The notes under the pieces were generated by a model. It searched no databases. It saw nothing but the letters and a program-made list of their open reading frames with translations, and was not told where the DNA came from. The translations under genes and the position numbers were made by a program. Shown in pieces: positions 45,703 to 55,656 of a DNA stretch of 64,000 bases. This DNA comes from Hymenobacter volaticus. Lineage in GTDB: Bacteria > Bacteroidota > Bacteroidia > Cytophagales > Hymenobacteraceae. Position 1 is the stretch's first letter. Every line of letters begins with the position of its first letter. Location of the stretch: contig NZ_CP095066.1 in the NCBI RefSeq assembly GCF_022921055.1, positions 1 through 64,000 on the forward strand, read 5' to 3'.

Positions 45703-46879
45703 CTAGCTGGCCGGGACGGGCACTGCCGCGGGTTCGATTTGGCGCGTCCGGCTCAACAGCACGTAGGCGAAGCCGGCCCCAACTAGTGCCATACCTACGC
45801 CGACTAATTCAGGGGAGGTATAGCCGTAGCCGGCTACAATGGGCAAGCCCCCAAAAACGCGCCCAGGGCGTTGCCCATATTGAAGGCGGCCTGCGTGACG
45901 GAGGCCCCCAGCATCTCGGCGCCCTTCGAGGTTTGGATCATCAGGATCTGGATGGGCGCAGCCAACGCCAAGGAGCAGCAGCCGGCCACAAACGTCAGCA
46001 GCAGCGACAACCCCTGATTTTCGGACACGAAGAAAATAAGCACCAAGGCCCCGGCCATGGCCAGCAGCAGCACCAAACACGCCTGCACCGGTGGAAACCG
46101 GTCGGCTAGCTTGCCCCCCACTATATTACCCACGAACATGCCCAGCCCGACCAGCATCATAATGTAGGGCACGTAAGAGGCAGGAAAGCGCGAGACCTCG
46201 GTCATGAGCGGGGCGATGTAGCTCACCCAGCAAAACAAGCCCCCCGTCCCGATGGCGGTGATAAGGATAATCAGCCACGTTTCTACGCGCTTAAACAAGG
46301 CCAGTTCGGCGCGGTGGCTGCTAGCTTTCTGCACCGGCAGGGCGGGCAGCAAGAAATAAAGGGCCAGCACCGTGAGCAGGCCCGTCCCCCCGACCCCCGC
46401 CAGCGCATAGCGCCAGGAATACCCCTGGCCAATAAAGGTGCCCAGGGGAACGGTGAGTAAGTTGGCAATGGTGAGGCCGGCAAACATGACGGAAATCGCT
46501 TGGGCCTGCTTGCCTTCGGCGGCCAGCCGGCTCGCCACCACGGACCCAACCCCGAAGAAGGCGCCGTGCGGCAAGCCTGACAGCAGCCGGGTCAAACACA
46601 GCACGGTATTGTTGGGGGCAAAGGCTGAGAGCGTGTTGCAGACGGTGAACAGTAGCATTAAGAGCAGCAGTAGCTTTTTCGGGGCCAGGTTGCGCCCCAG
46701 CTCCGTCAGCAGCGGGGCCCGATGACGACCCCCAGCGCGTAGGCGGAAATGGCGTAGCCCGCTTGCGGAATGGTGATATTGTAGTCGCGGGCAATGTAGG
46801 GCAACAAGCCCATCATGACGAATTCGGTGGTGCCGATGGCCAGCCCTCCCAAGGAGAGCGGCAATAAGTTTTTGTTCAC
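45703..46879 (-). pseudogene. MFS efflux transporter (AraJ/DHA1 type), frameshifted
   Basis: Probably starts at GTG 46879: NKNLLPLSLGGLAIGTTEFV, the usual beginning of AraJ-like sugar or drug exporters. It shifts near 46722 (gcggggcccgatgacg), continues LLLFTVCNTLSAFAPNNTVL, LTRLLSGLPHGAFFGVGSVV and LGMFVGNIVGGKLADRF, and shifts again near 45855 (ccaaaaacgcgcc) to end LLSRTRQIEPAAVPVPAS. Twelve helices overall. The frame is open upstream of the GTG into a VbhA-like module (see next entry). Confidence 0.85.
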
Positions 46880-47149
46880 AAGACCAGCAGGTAGAGAGGA
46901 TAGATAGGAGTACTTGGTCCCAGCGGGAGCATGGCTAGTCGGGGTAGTACTTTCCAAAGCGAGCAGCAGTTGATCAAGTGAGAGCTTACCGTGCACAAAC
47001 TGCTCGAGCAGGTGCTGCTCAGCGGGGGTAGGCATCAGCCGGGCACCATGCGTCAGCGTCTGGGCGAAAGCGAGCACGCGGCGACGATCCTGGGTCCTGG
47101 TCAGCAACGGCCGTTGCTGGCGAAGCCAGTAGGCGAGCGAGTTGGTCAT
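46880..47149 (-). CDS. VbhA-like module, in frame with the MFS transporter start
   Basis: From the ATG at 47149: MTNSLAYWLRQQRPLLTRTQ, then RRRVLAFAQTLTHGARLMPT, PAEQHLLEQFVHGKLSLDQL and LLALES. This is the same VbhA-like pattern as in the two BLUF proteins (A-ALTLxEN-TP, EQALLExxxxGELSLDQLL). A 25-residue linker then leads without a stop into the transporter. Either it is a true fusion or it is the 5' remnant of a BLUF gene whose frame happens to be open. Confidence 0.55.
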
Positions 47150-47535
47150 CGTAGCGAGGTGAAGACTTTTCCTTGAGCGGAGCGGCCGCCAAAAAGGGGG
47201 TAGGCAGCGTCGGCCTGGGAGAAGTGTACTGAATAAACGAGCAAGCAAGACCGCACGTGGACGCCAATGAGCAGATGAATTGGAAAACCTTTCGTTTAAC
47301 GCGACGGCTGGCCGCTTGGCTTGGGGGTTACTACGGGTTTGTCGAGCGATAAACCCGTAATTTTGGGCTCCGTAGTCGGCCGCTAGAAATACCTGACAGC
47401 TTTAACTTGGCTCTTGAATAATTAATTTTTAGGTACTTACTAGCAGTCTCTTTGATTGTAGCCTCTGGCGAGCATACTTAATAGGCTACCCGGCATGTAT
47501 TTAACGGGGCGGCTATTCTGCGTACTGCGGGGACT
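47150..47535. other. intergenic between divergent MFS and hydrolase genes
   Basis: No gene; AT-rich around 47410-47460 where divergent promoters are expected. A short repeat ccgtaatt/aaacccgtaatttt near 47350 may be a stem. Confidence 0.35.
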
Positions 47536-48275
47536 ATGCCTTCATCGCCTCTGCCTACTATCGTTTTCCTGCACGGCTACCTGGAAAGCATTCCTCGGTG
47601 ACCATGTTGTCGAGTGCTAAGTGCTGACCCCAGCCCTGCCTGGCTACGGTACCACTACTCCTGCCTCGGACTACAGCCTAGAAGCCGCGGCCGAGGCGTT
47701 GCGAGCAGAGCTGGCCGCGGCTGGCGTGAGCCAGGCGGTCCTGGTGGGGCACAGTATGGGGGCTACGTGGCTCTGGCCTTTGCCGAGCGCTACCCGGGCC
47801 TCGTGGCGGGCCTCGGGCTGTTTCACTCCTCGGCCCTGTCCGACAATGAAGAAGATACGCAGCGCCGGGCGCGCAATCGCACCTTTCTGGAGGAACACGG
47901 CGTGGCCGCGTATGCCGAGGAGTTTCTACAACCCCAGCTTTCGCCCCAGCACCAGGAATCGTTGGCCAATGAAGTAGCGCAGTTGCAAGCCTTGGCCACA
48001 GCCGTACCCCTGGCTGTCGCTCTAGGAAACCTAGAGGCTATTGGGCAGCGCCCAGACCGCCGCGCCGTGCTGGAAAAGGCTACCTACCCCGTCTTATTTA
48101 TTGCGGGCAAAGACGACCGGGCCGGGCCGCCCGAGAAACCCACGAGGAAAGCCTGCGGCCGGATTACTGCACCGTGGAGTGGCTAGCGGGCGTAGGCCAC
48201 TTAGGGTTTGTGGAGCGGCCCACCGACACCCGCCGGGCCGTGCGCCAACTGGTGGAGGCAGCCTTCCGCCACTAG
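47536..48275 (+). pseudogene. alpha/beta-hydrolase, several frameshifts
   Basis: ATG 47536: MPSSPLPTIVFLHGYLES, then in other frames LTPALPGYGTTTPASDYSLE, VGHSMG (nucleophile elbow GHSMG), GYVALAFAERYPGLVAGLGL, LFHSSALSDNEEDTQRRARN, YPVLFIAGKDDRAGP (acid region) and VEWLAGVGHLGFVERP (His). All three triad motifs are present but at least three one-base shifts separate them. The family is esterase/haloperoxidase-like; substrate unknown. Confidence 0.75.
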
Positions 48276-48886
48276 ACTGCTAACGCAAGCCGAGCGGGCT
48301 AGCCGGATTCTCCCTGTTGTGCGCGGTTATAAGATTGTTCAGTTAGGCATCAATTTCGCTCCATCTGCTGACGCTCGCCGCAGTGCTGACATGGCACAGA
48401 TCCTCACATGGCGTAATGGTCTTGTCCGCCCCACTATATGAGCATTTTCATAGACGAATGAGTGCCTACCAAGCCACCCGCCAAACGACGCAAGAAAGGG
48501 AAGAAAATTCTTTTCGTGGCGTCTCACAAAACAAAGCCCCACAACCTATTAAACGGCTGACTTATTGATACTCTTATCGGTAGAAATCCGTCCCTAGGGA
48601 AGCTGTCATTCAGGTCTAATAGATTCCTTCTAGCAACTCATAAATACTACATCTTACGAATCGTGGGCATAAGTCTAGTTCTAACTAATCTATGAGTTCC
48701 CACTAACTGGTTTGCTTCTGTAATAAATCGAAAATGCTTCCTAAACCTTCCGTAGGTTGTCGTAGGAGAAGACGCATTCTACTTCAAGTTCCCTCTTGCC
48801 AAATCGAAAGAGTACATATCAGCTCACAATTTACTCACGTGCCTTAAAATCATATATCTTACTGACCATCAGCAACTGCTATCGCT
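48276..48886. other. long intergenic region, no gene
   Basis: No supported frame. The last 200 bases before 48887 are AT-rich and should hold the promoter of the large orphan gene. Confidence 0.4.
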
Positions 48887-51159
48887 ATGACTTCCGTGTC
48901 CGCTCCCTCGGCGCTCGGGGAATTAGACATTCCCTCCGCCTGCGACTTGATGTATCAATTAGGTGAGGAGTTAGCCTGTCTTAACGCCAAGGGCCGTCTC
49001 TTGCCGCCGGACTTTCTCCCGGACGTAAGCTTAGCCATGCCCTTGGGTAAATGGGGCCTCCGCAAGTCAGCGCGGGTGCAGCCCATTGCCCAGGCAGATT
49101 TAACCCCTGAAAAAGCGGCCCAGCAGTTTTCCGAGTTTGAGGGAGTACTGCTGCAGGCCTTGCTCGCTGGCTACGGCCGGAAGGCGTACCACGTGCTGGA
49201 GCCGCAGCACCCCGGTTTCACGGAGCAGTTGCTGGCCTTGCTGCTCCCCGCCCCGTGCCACCGGTTACCCAGCCCCGCCCGGTAGGATACGACTTGAGCC
49301 GCGTGCTGCACGCGTATGGGGCCCGCCTACAATTCGACGACGCTACGCCGCAGCTCGTGTTTGCCGCCCCACTGCTCTCGCCCCGCCCCTACCGACGAGG
49401 AGTTGGTGCTGGCCTGCGTCATCCTTTTTGTGGGGCAGCTGGACCTAACCGCCTGGCTGACGCAGGTGGCCGCTTGCGAGCCCGAGCGCGAGTTGACCTT
49501 GCTACTCGGGGCGCTTGCGCGGGGCGAGCTGCACGAATCTTCCTGGAGCGGCCTCATTCCCCGACTGCTTGGCAGTGATCGGGCACAACGGAAACTGCGC
49601 ACCCGCCTAGCCAGCCAACCCTGGCCCCTGAACCTGCTGCTGAGTTTGCTGGGGAAGTATATGGCGCGCCCGACCGCTTAGCAGCCATTACCAAGCAATT
49701 GTCCTGCTTCCGGTTGCTGCGCGCTACCCTGGACCAGCTCCCCGCCGGGCCGGTGGACCCACCTGCTCCGCGGGGCGTGTGGCTGGCCAGCATCATGGAT
49801 GGCCTCGACTACTTGGCGCTGCTGGCCGACACGCAGGGCGAGACTAGATCCTCGCTGGAATTAGCGCAGGCAAGCTTAATGAGCTTGCAACTGCTCCCAT
49901 GTCCGGACGATCCGGCGCAGGCGGAAGCGTGGTGGTCGCGCGTGGAAGCGCAGCACTATCGCTATAGCTGGCACACCCTTTCCCCAGACCAACGCTCAAA
50001 CAAGTTTATTGTGTGGCGCTACGCCAACTACGTTTGCTCGGTTCGTCTCGCGGCCGAGTCGTTTTGCGAAGCCGCGGGGGAGTGGTACGGGCACGAGCGG
50101 GCCAGCAATCAACTCTGGACCGCTACCTGGCACGCCTTAGAAGGGCTGCGGCAGGGCTTGCGTTTGTGCTACGCCCTCGGCCAGCAGCAGGACTTGACCA
50201 GTGACCAAGACGGCCGGAATCAGTGGTTGGCTATCAAATTGTTGCTGGACCACTACTTACAGGCGCAGCGGAAGCTCGCGGCCATGATCCGACGCAATCA
50301 GCAGCCCAACCGGGATATGTCCTTGTGGGTGCAGGCGATGCTGGATGCCGAGTCGACCCCCTGGGAGCAGACGCAGGTGGGTGGCGACATGTTCCGGGCG
50401 GAAGCGGTTCGGGAAGAGTTATACAAGACCTTGCCCACCAAGGGCTACAGCCTGGATACGCACAAGCGCTTGGCCGAGCTAGTGGCCAGCTTAACCGAGA
50501 GAGTAGTCGATGATACTTTCAACAAAGCGCGCCAGGAAGTTGATAGTTTAGCTTATTGCCGGGAAGAAGACCAAGTCTACCAGCACGTGCTGGAAAACTT
50601 GCTATGGCAGGAGTATCTGCAGCACCTTAAGGCCCTTAGCACGAAGGAAGGCGAACCGGTGATCCCAGTGCCGGAACAGGGATTGACCAAGGCGGACGAG
50701 CGGGCCTATTACGAGACGTACCTGGCCGCCCACCCTGAACTGGTCGCGCCACCCGAGGTGCTGAACCTGGCGCCCACCTTGCGCTCGATGATAGAGTGTC
50801 GGGCTGAGTACGAATTTCTGCTGGAGCAGCCTACTCTCCCCACGCGCACTCAAGCCTTGCAGCAACTGCTGCAAGAGCCCGTCATTACCCATCTAGCAGA
50901 GCGCGCCTTCACCCCGGAGCCCGCCCCAGCGGTAGGGCACTACGCGCTTTACTGGCGCTACGAGCCCTTCCATCAATACCCGGATCCAGTAGGCAGCTGG
51001 GGCCTGCAACTCGGGCTGCACCTATCCCGCGTGTGCCTCAACGCGGCCCGGGATCAAGGCTTTTTCTTCTATGACCTCGACCATAACCAGTATGTTCTGG
51101 GGCATGTGGCGCTGGTCCGCAAGCAACACGGCCGGTGGGTGCTACACAATGAAGAGTGA
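48887..51159 (+). pseudogene. large orphan protein (about 755 residues), three frameshifts
   Basis: Four overlapping or abutting frames read as one soluble, mostly helical protein: MTSVSAPSALGELDIPSACD; PPVTQPRPVGYDLSRVLHAY after a shift near 49255; APTDEELVLACVILFVGQLD after one near 49390; EVYGAPDRLAAITKQLSCFR after one near 49665. The remainder is an uninterrupted 486-residue frame (WLASIMDGLDYLALLADTQG, YRYSWHTLSPDQRSNKFIVW, LYWRYEPFHQYPDPVGSWGL). The end is HGRWVLHNEE. No signal peptide, membrane helix or known domain was recognised. If joined it is one of the largest proteins in the window and has no apparent partner gene. Confidence 0.65.
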
Positions 51160-51454
51160 GCAGGAGCACCCCTTCACTCATCCCTAGCTCTCGCTTTGGT
51201 GCGGGAACGGCTCGTGGGAGGGCATGCTACTTATCCTATTCCCTCTTATTTGTTTCATTCTAAGGAGGAACGTTCTAGGAAGAAACAAGCCTTCGTGTTA
51301 GGCTTGATACCCCGTACCAGAAAGACTTTGCACCCCATTGCCATTTCCCAACGCTGTTTGGCAACCCTCCTTAATCCAGCCTAGACAGATCTCTAACGAG
51401 CGGTTATCAGCAGTTCCATCCTTTTGGAAGGAAAACCCCACTGACACTTGCCAA
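51160..51454. other. intergenic with one copy of a short dispersed repeat
   Basis: No gene. Holds the repeat at 51262-51305 listed separately. Confidence 0.4.
51262..51305 (+). repeat. dispersed short repeat, copy 1 (partner 57386-57430)
   Basis: Shares aaggaggaa-gttctagg, agaaacaagcc and a short inverted aagcc/ggctt arm with the partner, with small differences. Confidence 0.5.
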
Positions 51455-52003
51455 TCACCTACTTTTCCATCGTTCCAGCGCCTGCTTTAACCACACTGGA
51501 GCCTCCTCCAGGAGTGGCATTTCCCCACTGTTCTCCTCTGTTAGTTGAGCAGCCCGTCCCTCCATTTCAGCCAGGCTTGGAACCTTCCATTGCGCCCGTT
51601 CTTCGTCGGTCGTGTTTGGCTCGACGTCCCACAACCGGTAGCGGGTGCCATCGGGCACGAGTTGCGTGCCATACTTTTGCGGCTGCCCTTGGTACATGTG
51701 CCAGCGGTCCAAGGCAGCCGCGGCCAGCCATTTGCTCGCCTCGAGCCCTAGCTCTACGCTTTTCAATGCCCAGCGGTGCGCCAAGGCGATCTCCTCCACC
51801 GTCTCCCCGTGCTGAAAAATTAGGGCGGCGTGGTAGTAATCGTGGGCGGTATGGACCTGTTGCTGGTCCAGGAGTCGTTGCACTTGGTGGCGGCGCGTTT
51901 GGTCCTGGCCTCGCAAGGCCACGTAGGCGGGGGTGCCGACTTGGGGATGATGTTCTCGCTCTTGTTGGTCGGCAACAAAGAGCTGATGCAGCTCGTCATT
52001 CAT
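51455..52003 (-). CDS. DUF6624-like protein
   Basis: 182 residues. The core YYHAALIFQHGETVEEIALAH is followed by RWALKSVELGLEASKWLAAA, ALDRWHMYQGQPQKYGTQLV and YRLWDVEPNTTDEERAQWKV. This is the pattern I recall for DUF6624 proteins, of unknown function, found in many bacteria and often near toxin or immunity genes. The N-terminal part (LFVADQQEREHHPQ, RRHQVQRLLDQQQVHTAHD) fits as well. Intact frame, no signal peptide. Confidence 0.8.
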   Translation of the reverse strand: MNDELHQLFVADQQEREHHPQVGTPAYVALRGQDQTRRHQVQRLLDQQQVHTAHDYYHAALIFQHGETVEEIALAHRWALKSVELGLEASKWLAAAALDRWHMYQGQPQKYGTQLVPDGTRYRLWDVEPNTTDEERAQWKVPSLAEMEGRAAQLTEENSGEMPLLEEAPVWLKQALERWKSR

Positions 52004-52268
52004 GTCGTTCTTCTACTGGGGCATTGGAGAAACGAAAACTAGTGCTATGGCATTATGGACAGTCGTATGCTCTCCTAAAACGAGCGGGGCGATGGCAGGA
52101 CATCCCGGTTTGGGCCGCTAGCGCGTAGCATGGGGCCTACTCGGGCAGCTTCACGGCTCAAAGCGTCGAGCTCAAGGCGACGCTTAAGAATTCGGGGTGG
52201 TACTCCATGACCGAGGAGAAAATTACAGTTAGTTTTTGCCCCCTCGCTCGCTTATCCCCAAAAGCAAA

Positions 52269-52302
52269 AAGCCCCGCCAATGAAGACGGAGGCTTTGTCA
52301 CT
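52269..52302 (-). terminator. terminator-like hairpin
   Basis: aaaagccccgcc and ggaggcttt arms (one mismatch region) just downstream of the minus-strand gene at 52329. Confidence 0.5.
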
Positions 52303-52328
52303 TCTATTTCAATCTTTGCTTAAAAATG

Positions 52329-52655
52329 CTAGCCGATGTACACGGTAACCTTGCCAATGTCACCGGAATTATCAGCAGACCAAGTGAGATTATTCGGTGA
52401 AGAACCACAAGACCAGTCTCCTTGTGATTCAATTACCCTAATGCCAATCGTCATGTCGAAATATGATGACTCAAAGGCGCATTCATCCTGTTCGCTGGTT
52501 CCTACAAGTATAGGACCGAAAGTCCCCAACGGCGGAATGGTGACATTGAATACGCTCAAATCGGAAGTCATGCAATTACTATTGTCTACTGAGTTGGCCA
52601 CGGGTTGATTGGTGCGGTTAATTACCGTAATGTAACCGGCTTCTAATGATGACAT
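52329..52655 (-). CDS. hypothetical beta-rich protein
   Basis: About 108 residues from the ATG at 52655 (MSSLEAGYITVINRTNQPVA). It contains four cysteines (SNCMTSD, QDECAFE, WSCGSS) and strand-like VFNVTIPPLGTFGPILVG and DIGKVTVYIG. Base composition is less GC-rich than its neighbours, hinting at transfer. A GYITVINRT beginning recalls small beta-sandwich proteins such as aegerolysin-type or inclusion-body proteins, but I cannot assign it. Intact frame. Confidence 0.6.
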   Translation of the reverse strand: MSSLEAGYITVINRTNQPVANSVDNSNCMTSDLSVFNVTIPPLGTFGPILVGTSEQDECAFESSYFDMTIGIRVIESQGDWSCGSSPNNLTWSADNSGDIGKVTVYIG

Positions 52656-53036
52656 AAGCTCTTTTTTAAAAGATGAATGATGGGGCAAAGCAACTTTGGA
52701 GTACCTGAAAAAGCGGAGAAGAACGAGCTAAGGCTGAGGGCAATCACTTGTTACTACAACCGGGTGTGTAGGGTCTGGTTGAAGATAGCACTTTTTCCCG
52801 CTGCCATCCGGAGGCTCCCGTGGGAAGGCAAGCCGCCGGGGGCTTGCCTAGCAGGGACGCAGGGGGCTACCTGCTGGCCGATCTACGTTGCCCGCTCGCC
52901 TGGAAGAGAACGCTTACGTCCCCCACGCTCTGCCACCGCCCGCTACTTTGCCCTGTGCCATGAGGCGGTCAAACGCCTTCGAGGCCCTTCGTTGCCCCTA
53001 GTCAGAAAACACCCTACGCAGCCTGAGCGTACGCCT
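52656..53036. other. intergenic, no supported gene
   Basis: A long plus frame is open across here and the umuC fragment, but it is an anti-frame without family signal. Confidence 0.35.
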
Positions 53037-53387
53037 CTACGCGATGGTCCACAAATCTGCCCAATCGGTGGTATACGCCAGGCTTTTGAACGCGGAGCGA
53101 GTGGCCCAAGGCGCCTGTTCGCCTTTGCGTACGAAGGCCGAAGCGAAGGTCACGGCCCCGTACCCAAAGCGCTCGTTGAGCTGGTCGAGGTCTTTCATCA
53201 ACCGGTCCCGGGCTTCCTCGTTATTAACCTTGGCAAACAGGTCAAGTTGCTGTTGTCCGGCGAGCTCCAAGTCATCGAAGATAATACCTGCTTTCTTGTA
53301 GACGCAGCCTGGTCGCCAGAGCCGCTTAAGGGCGGCGCGGACGTGGCGCAGGAGGTCGCCGGTATCTTCCGGGGCGCGCTCGAACAA
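53037..53387 (-). pseudogene. umuC 3' fragment (Y-family polymerase C-terminus)
   Basis: 116 residues: LLRHVRAALKRLWRPGCVYK, KAGIIFDDLELAGQQQLDLF, DRLMKDLDQLNERFGYGAVT and AYTTDWADLW. It parallels the end of the complete umuC at 57869-59194 ([39 protein letters not shown]). The polymerase catalytic domain is absent. The text differs enough to be a remnant of a separate umuDC operon, not a recent duplicate. Confidence 0.8.
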
Positions 53388-53450
53388 AGGACTTATCTTA
53401 TGCGGGTTAGGTGCGGAGGCGGAAGAGCTAAGCGAATAAACGCCCCTAGG

Positions 53451-54556
53451 CTAGGGCAGGTCTAGGTAGTAAACCGCCCGTAGTTGATACCACAAGGCGT
53501 CCACGTACGCCCGCCGTTGCCAGTAGGTAACACTCATGTCGCGGTATGCGGCGGCCATCCAGGCTTTGCGCGACGGATGACGTGGGGCCCATCTGGTCCA
53601 GAGCTTTACCACGCGCTGTTGATAAGCGAGCGCATGGCGGTGGTTGCCCAGCGAGCGATAGCTCAGGGCGAGCGAGAGATACACTTTGGAGAGGCAATCT
53701 ACGTTGGGCTCTTGCTCACTCACGACCCTACAGGAAGAGCGATATCCGGGCCAGACGGGCGCCTCCCACAGCTGCCGGGCCTTGCGTTTGGAGGCAATCG
53801 CCGCCTCGTAGTCGCCTAAGCCGTGGGAAGCCTCACCTCGCAGAAGGTAAAAGTGAGGCAGCAGCTCATGCTCGGCTTCGAAGGGCTCCCGCGGCACCTG
53901 GAGGGCTTCCTCGGCGTAGATGTAGGCTTGCTCAAACGCGCCCATCTGCAGGTACGTTTCCCCTATTTCCTGATAGCCCGTCGCCAGCCAGTACGCCGCC
54001 GCCCGGCACTAGGTCCTTCTACGCGCTGCTGCCAGTAGCGGCAAAGCTGTTCGAGCAGCGGCAGCGCCAGCTTATGATGACCCGCGAAGCGATAGGCGAT
54101 ACCCAGCTCGTAGCGCGCGTGCACCAGATCCACTTCGCGAGCGGGTTCGATTCGTTCTTGCTGGGCGAGCGCTTTCAGGCTGCACGCCAAGGCCTGCCGG
54201 TAGTGGCCGAGTTCCTGGTAGAGGGTGCCGACTTCGCGCAGGAGTTCGAGGTGCTTCTGCGGGCCTACGCCCTGACGCTGGCAGAGGTCGAGCAGTATCT
54301 GACCGTAGGGCAAGGCTTGGGCGAAGCGCGCCTGGGCGATCAGGGCCTGCATTTGCTTCCGCAAGGCTGCGATTGCCTGGGGCTGATGAGGACTTATGCA
54401 GCCGTTTACCGCGCCCGCTTCCGGGAACAAGACGGACCCGCGAGGAGCCGGTGGGGCTTGCGCTGCCAGTAGCGGTTCAGTCGGTAGCCCATCAGCTGCT
54501 CGCGCAGGTTGCGGAAGGTGGGAAAAGGGAGTTTCTGGTAGCAGGGGCGACTTCAT
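53451..54556 (-). pseudogene. TPR-repeat protein, frameshifted
   Basis: From the ATG at 54556 (MKSPLLPETPFSHLPQPARA). TPR-like helices: ALIAQARFAQALPYGQILLD, REVGTLYQELGHYRQALACS, RYELGIAYRFAGHHKLALPL. A shift near 53995 (cgccgccgcccggc) then leads to MGAFEQAYIYAEEALQVP, LRGEASHGLGDYEAAIASKR, LSLALSYRSLGNHRHALAYQ and YLDLP at the end. About 365 residues joined, with six or seven repeats. TPR proteins are scaffolds; no partner can be named. Confidence 0.7.
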
Positions 54557-54815
54557 AGCAGGGCGGACAAGCAGTTTACACCAGTGCAATGGCCCGAATA
54601 AAATATTGATAATGAGTAGATAATACAATTAATTGCCAAAAATTCATCTCTCTCATAGTGGGAGCGTTCCAAACACTACGTCTTCGGCAGGCCCGCCCGC
54701 CTATCCCTTGCTTGAACGGTCTTTTCCTACCGCTGCCTGCGCAATGGGGCCGGCACCCACCTTCCCTTGAACCCTTTACCTTGCTTAGCAACTCCTCTTT
54801 TTACGCCTCCTCACC

Positions 54816-55427
54816 ATGATCACCTGGCCCGTCTATGATTACCAATATGGCCAACAGGAGCACCAGCAGTACTTAGAACGGCGCCACACCCGGGCGGTGG
54901 ACGGGGCGGTGATCACCACCGGAATCGGGACCTTGCATTGTATCCGCACCAGCCGGGTTGGGGAGCCGGAACGATTCAAGTGGTACGCGAAAAACCCGGA
55001 AGGCACGGCAACGGGAGCTGCGTGGCAGTGGATCATGCAAGCCGAGAATGACTTGCGTAAGTGGGCCGGTGGAGGACGCGCCAATCTGCCCGCGCTGGTT
55101 TTGTTGCCGGGCACCCGCCAACTCACGGATTTCGTCTACGTAAAGACGCAGGAATGGCTCGCCCAACTCACGCCGCACGCGGGCGCCAAATCGCTCCTGC
55201 TGTTTACGCACACGGGTTTCTGTGAGATGCACTCCAACAAGGCGGCCACCCATATGACGGTGAAAGGCGATAATACCCGCTTTCAGTTTTCTTTACCCCC
55301 GGTCCTTCATTTTTTACGCACGCTGGAAGCGCCCTGCCTGACCCTGGAGATTAATCCCTATCATGGCAGCCGCATTCGAGCCGGGCGCGGGCAAGAGGTG
55401 ATATTCCCGCTTACCTTTTCCCGGTAA
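54816..55427 (+). CDS. hypothetical protein, 203 residues
   Basis: MITWPVYDYQYGQQEHQQYL. Segments WQWIMQAENDLRKWAGGGRA, LVLLPGTRQLTDFVYVKTQE and AKSLLLFTHTGFCEMHSNKA suggest a globular alpha/beta protein. No signal peptide or membrane helix, no known motif. Intact frame. Not recognised. Confidence 0.55.
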   Translation: MITWPVYDYQYGQQEHQQYLERRHTRAVDGAVITTGIGTLHCIRTSRVGEPERFKWYAKNPEGTATGAAWQWIMQAENDLRKWAGGGRANLPALVLLPGTRQLTDFVYVKTQEWLAQLTPHAGAKSLLLFTHTGFCEMHSNKAATHMTVKGDNTRFQFSLPPVLHFLRTLEAPCLTLEINPYHGSRIRAGRGQEVIFPLTFSR

Positions 55428-55656
55428 CCGTGAGCAGGAAGCGAGCATCCTTCTACCCAACCTCTGGCAGACGGTCGACCGGATGGAGAGCCCTACAAAG
55501 AATGCGCTTTAGGTTTCCTTTCTAGGGCACTTAAACTGCGAGGCAGACAGCGAGAACGCTAAAAAAGCCCGTCAGCTGCTTCAGCCACCGTACAAAGCCG
55601 ACCGGCCTTCCTATCAACTTCTACCTAAAAGCACAATAGCCTCCTTCTTCTTGAAG

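Noticed and set aside
53546..54472. 308-residue plus-strand frame
   Set aside because: Antisense to the TPR protein, with Arg/Ser/Pro-rich anti-frame composition.
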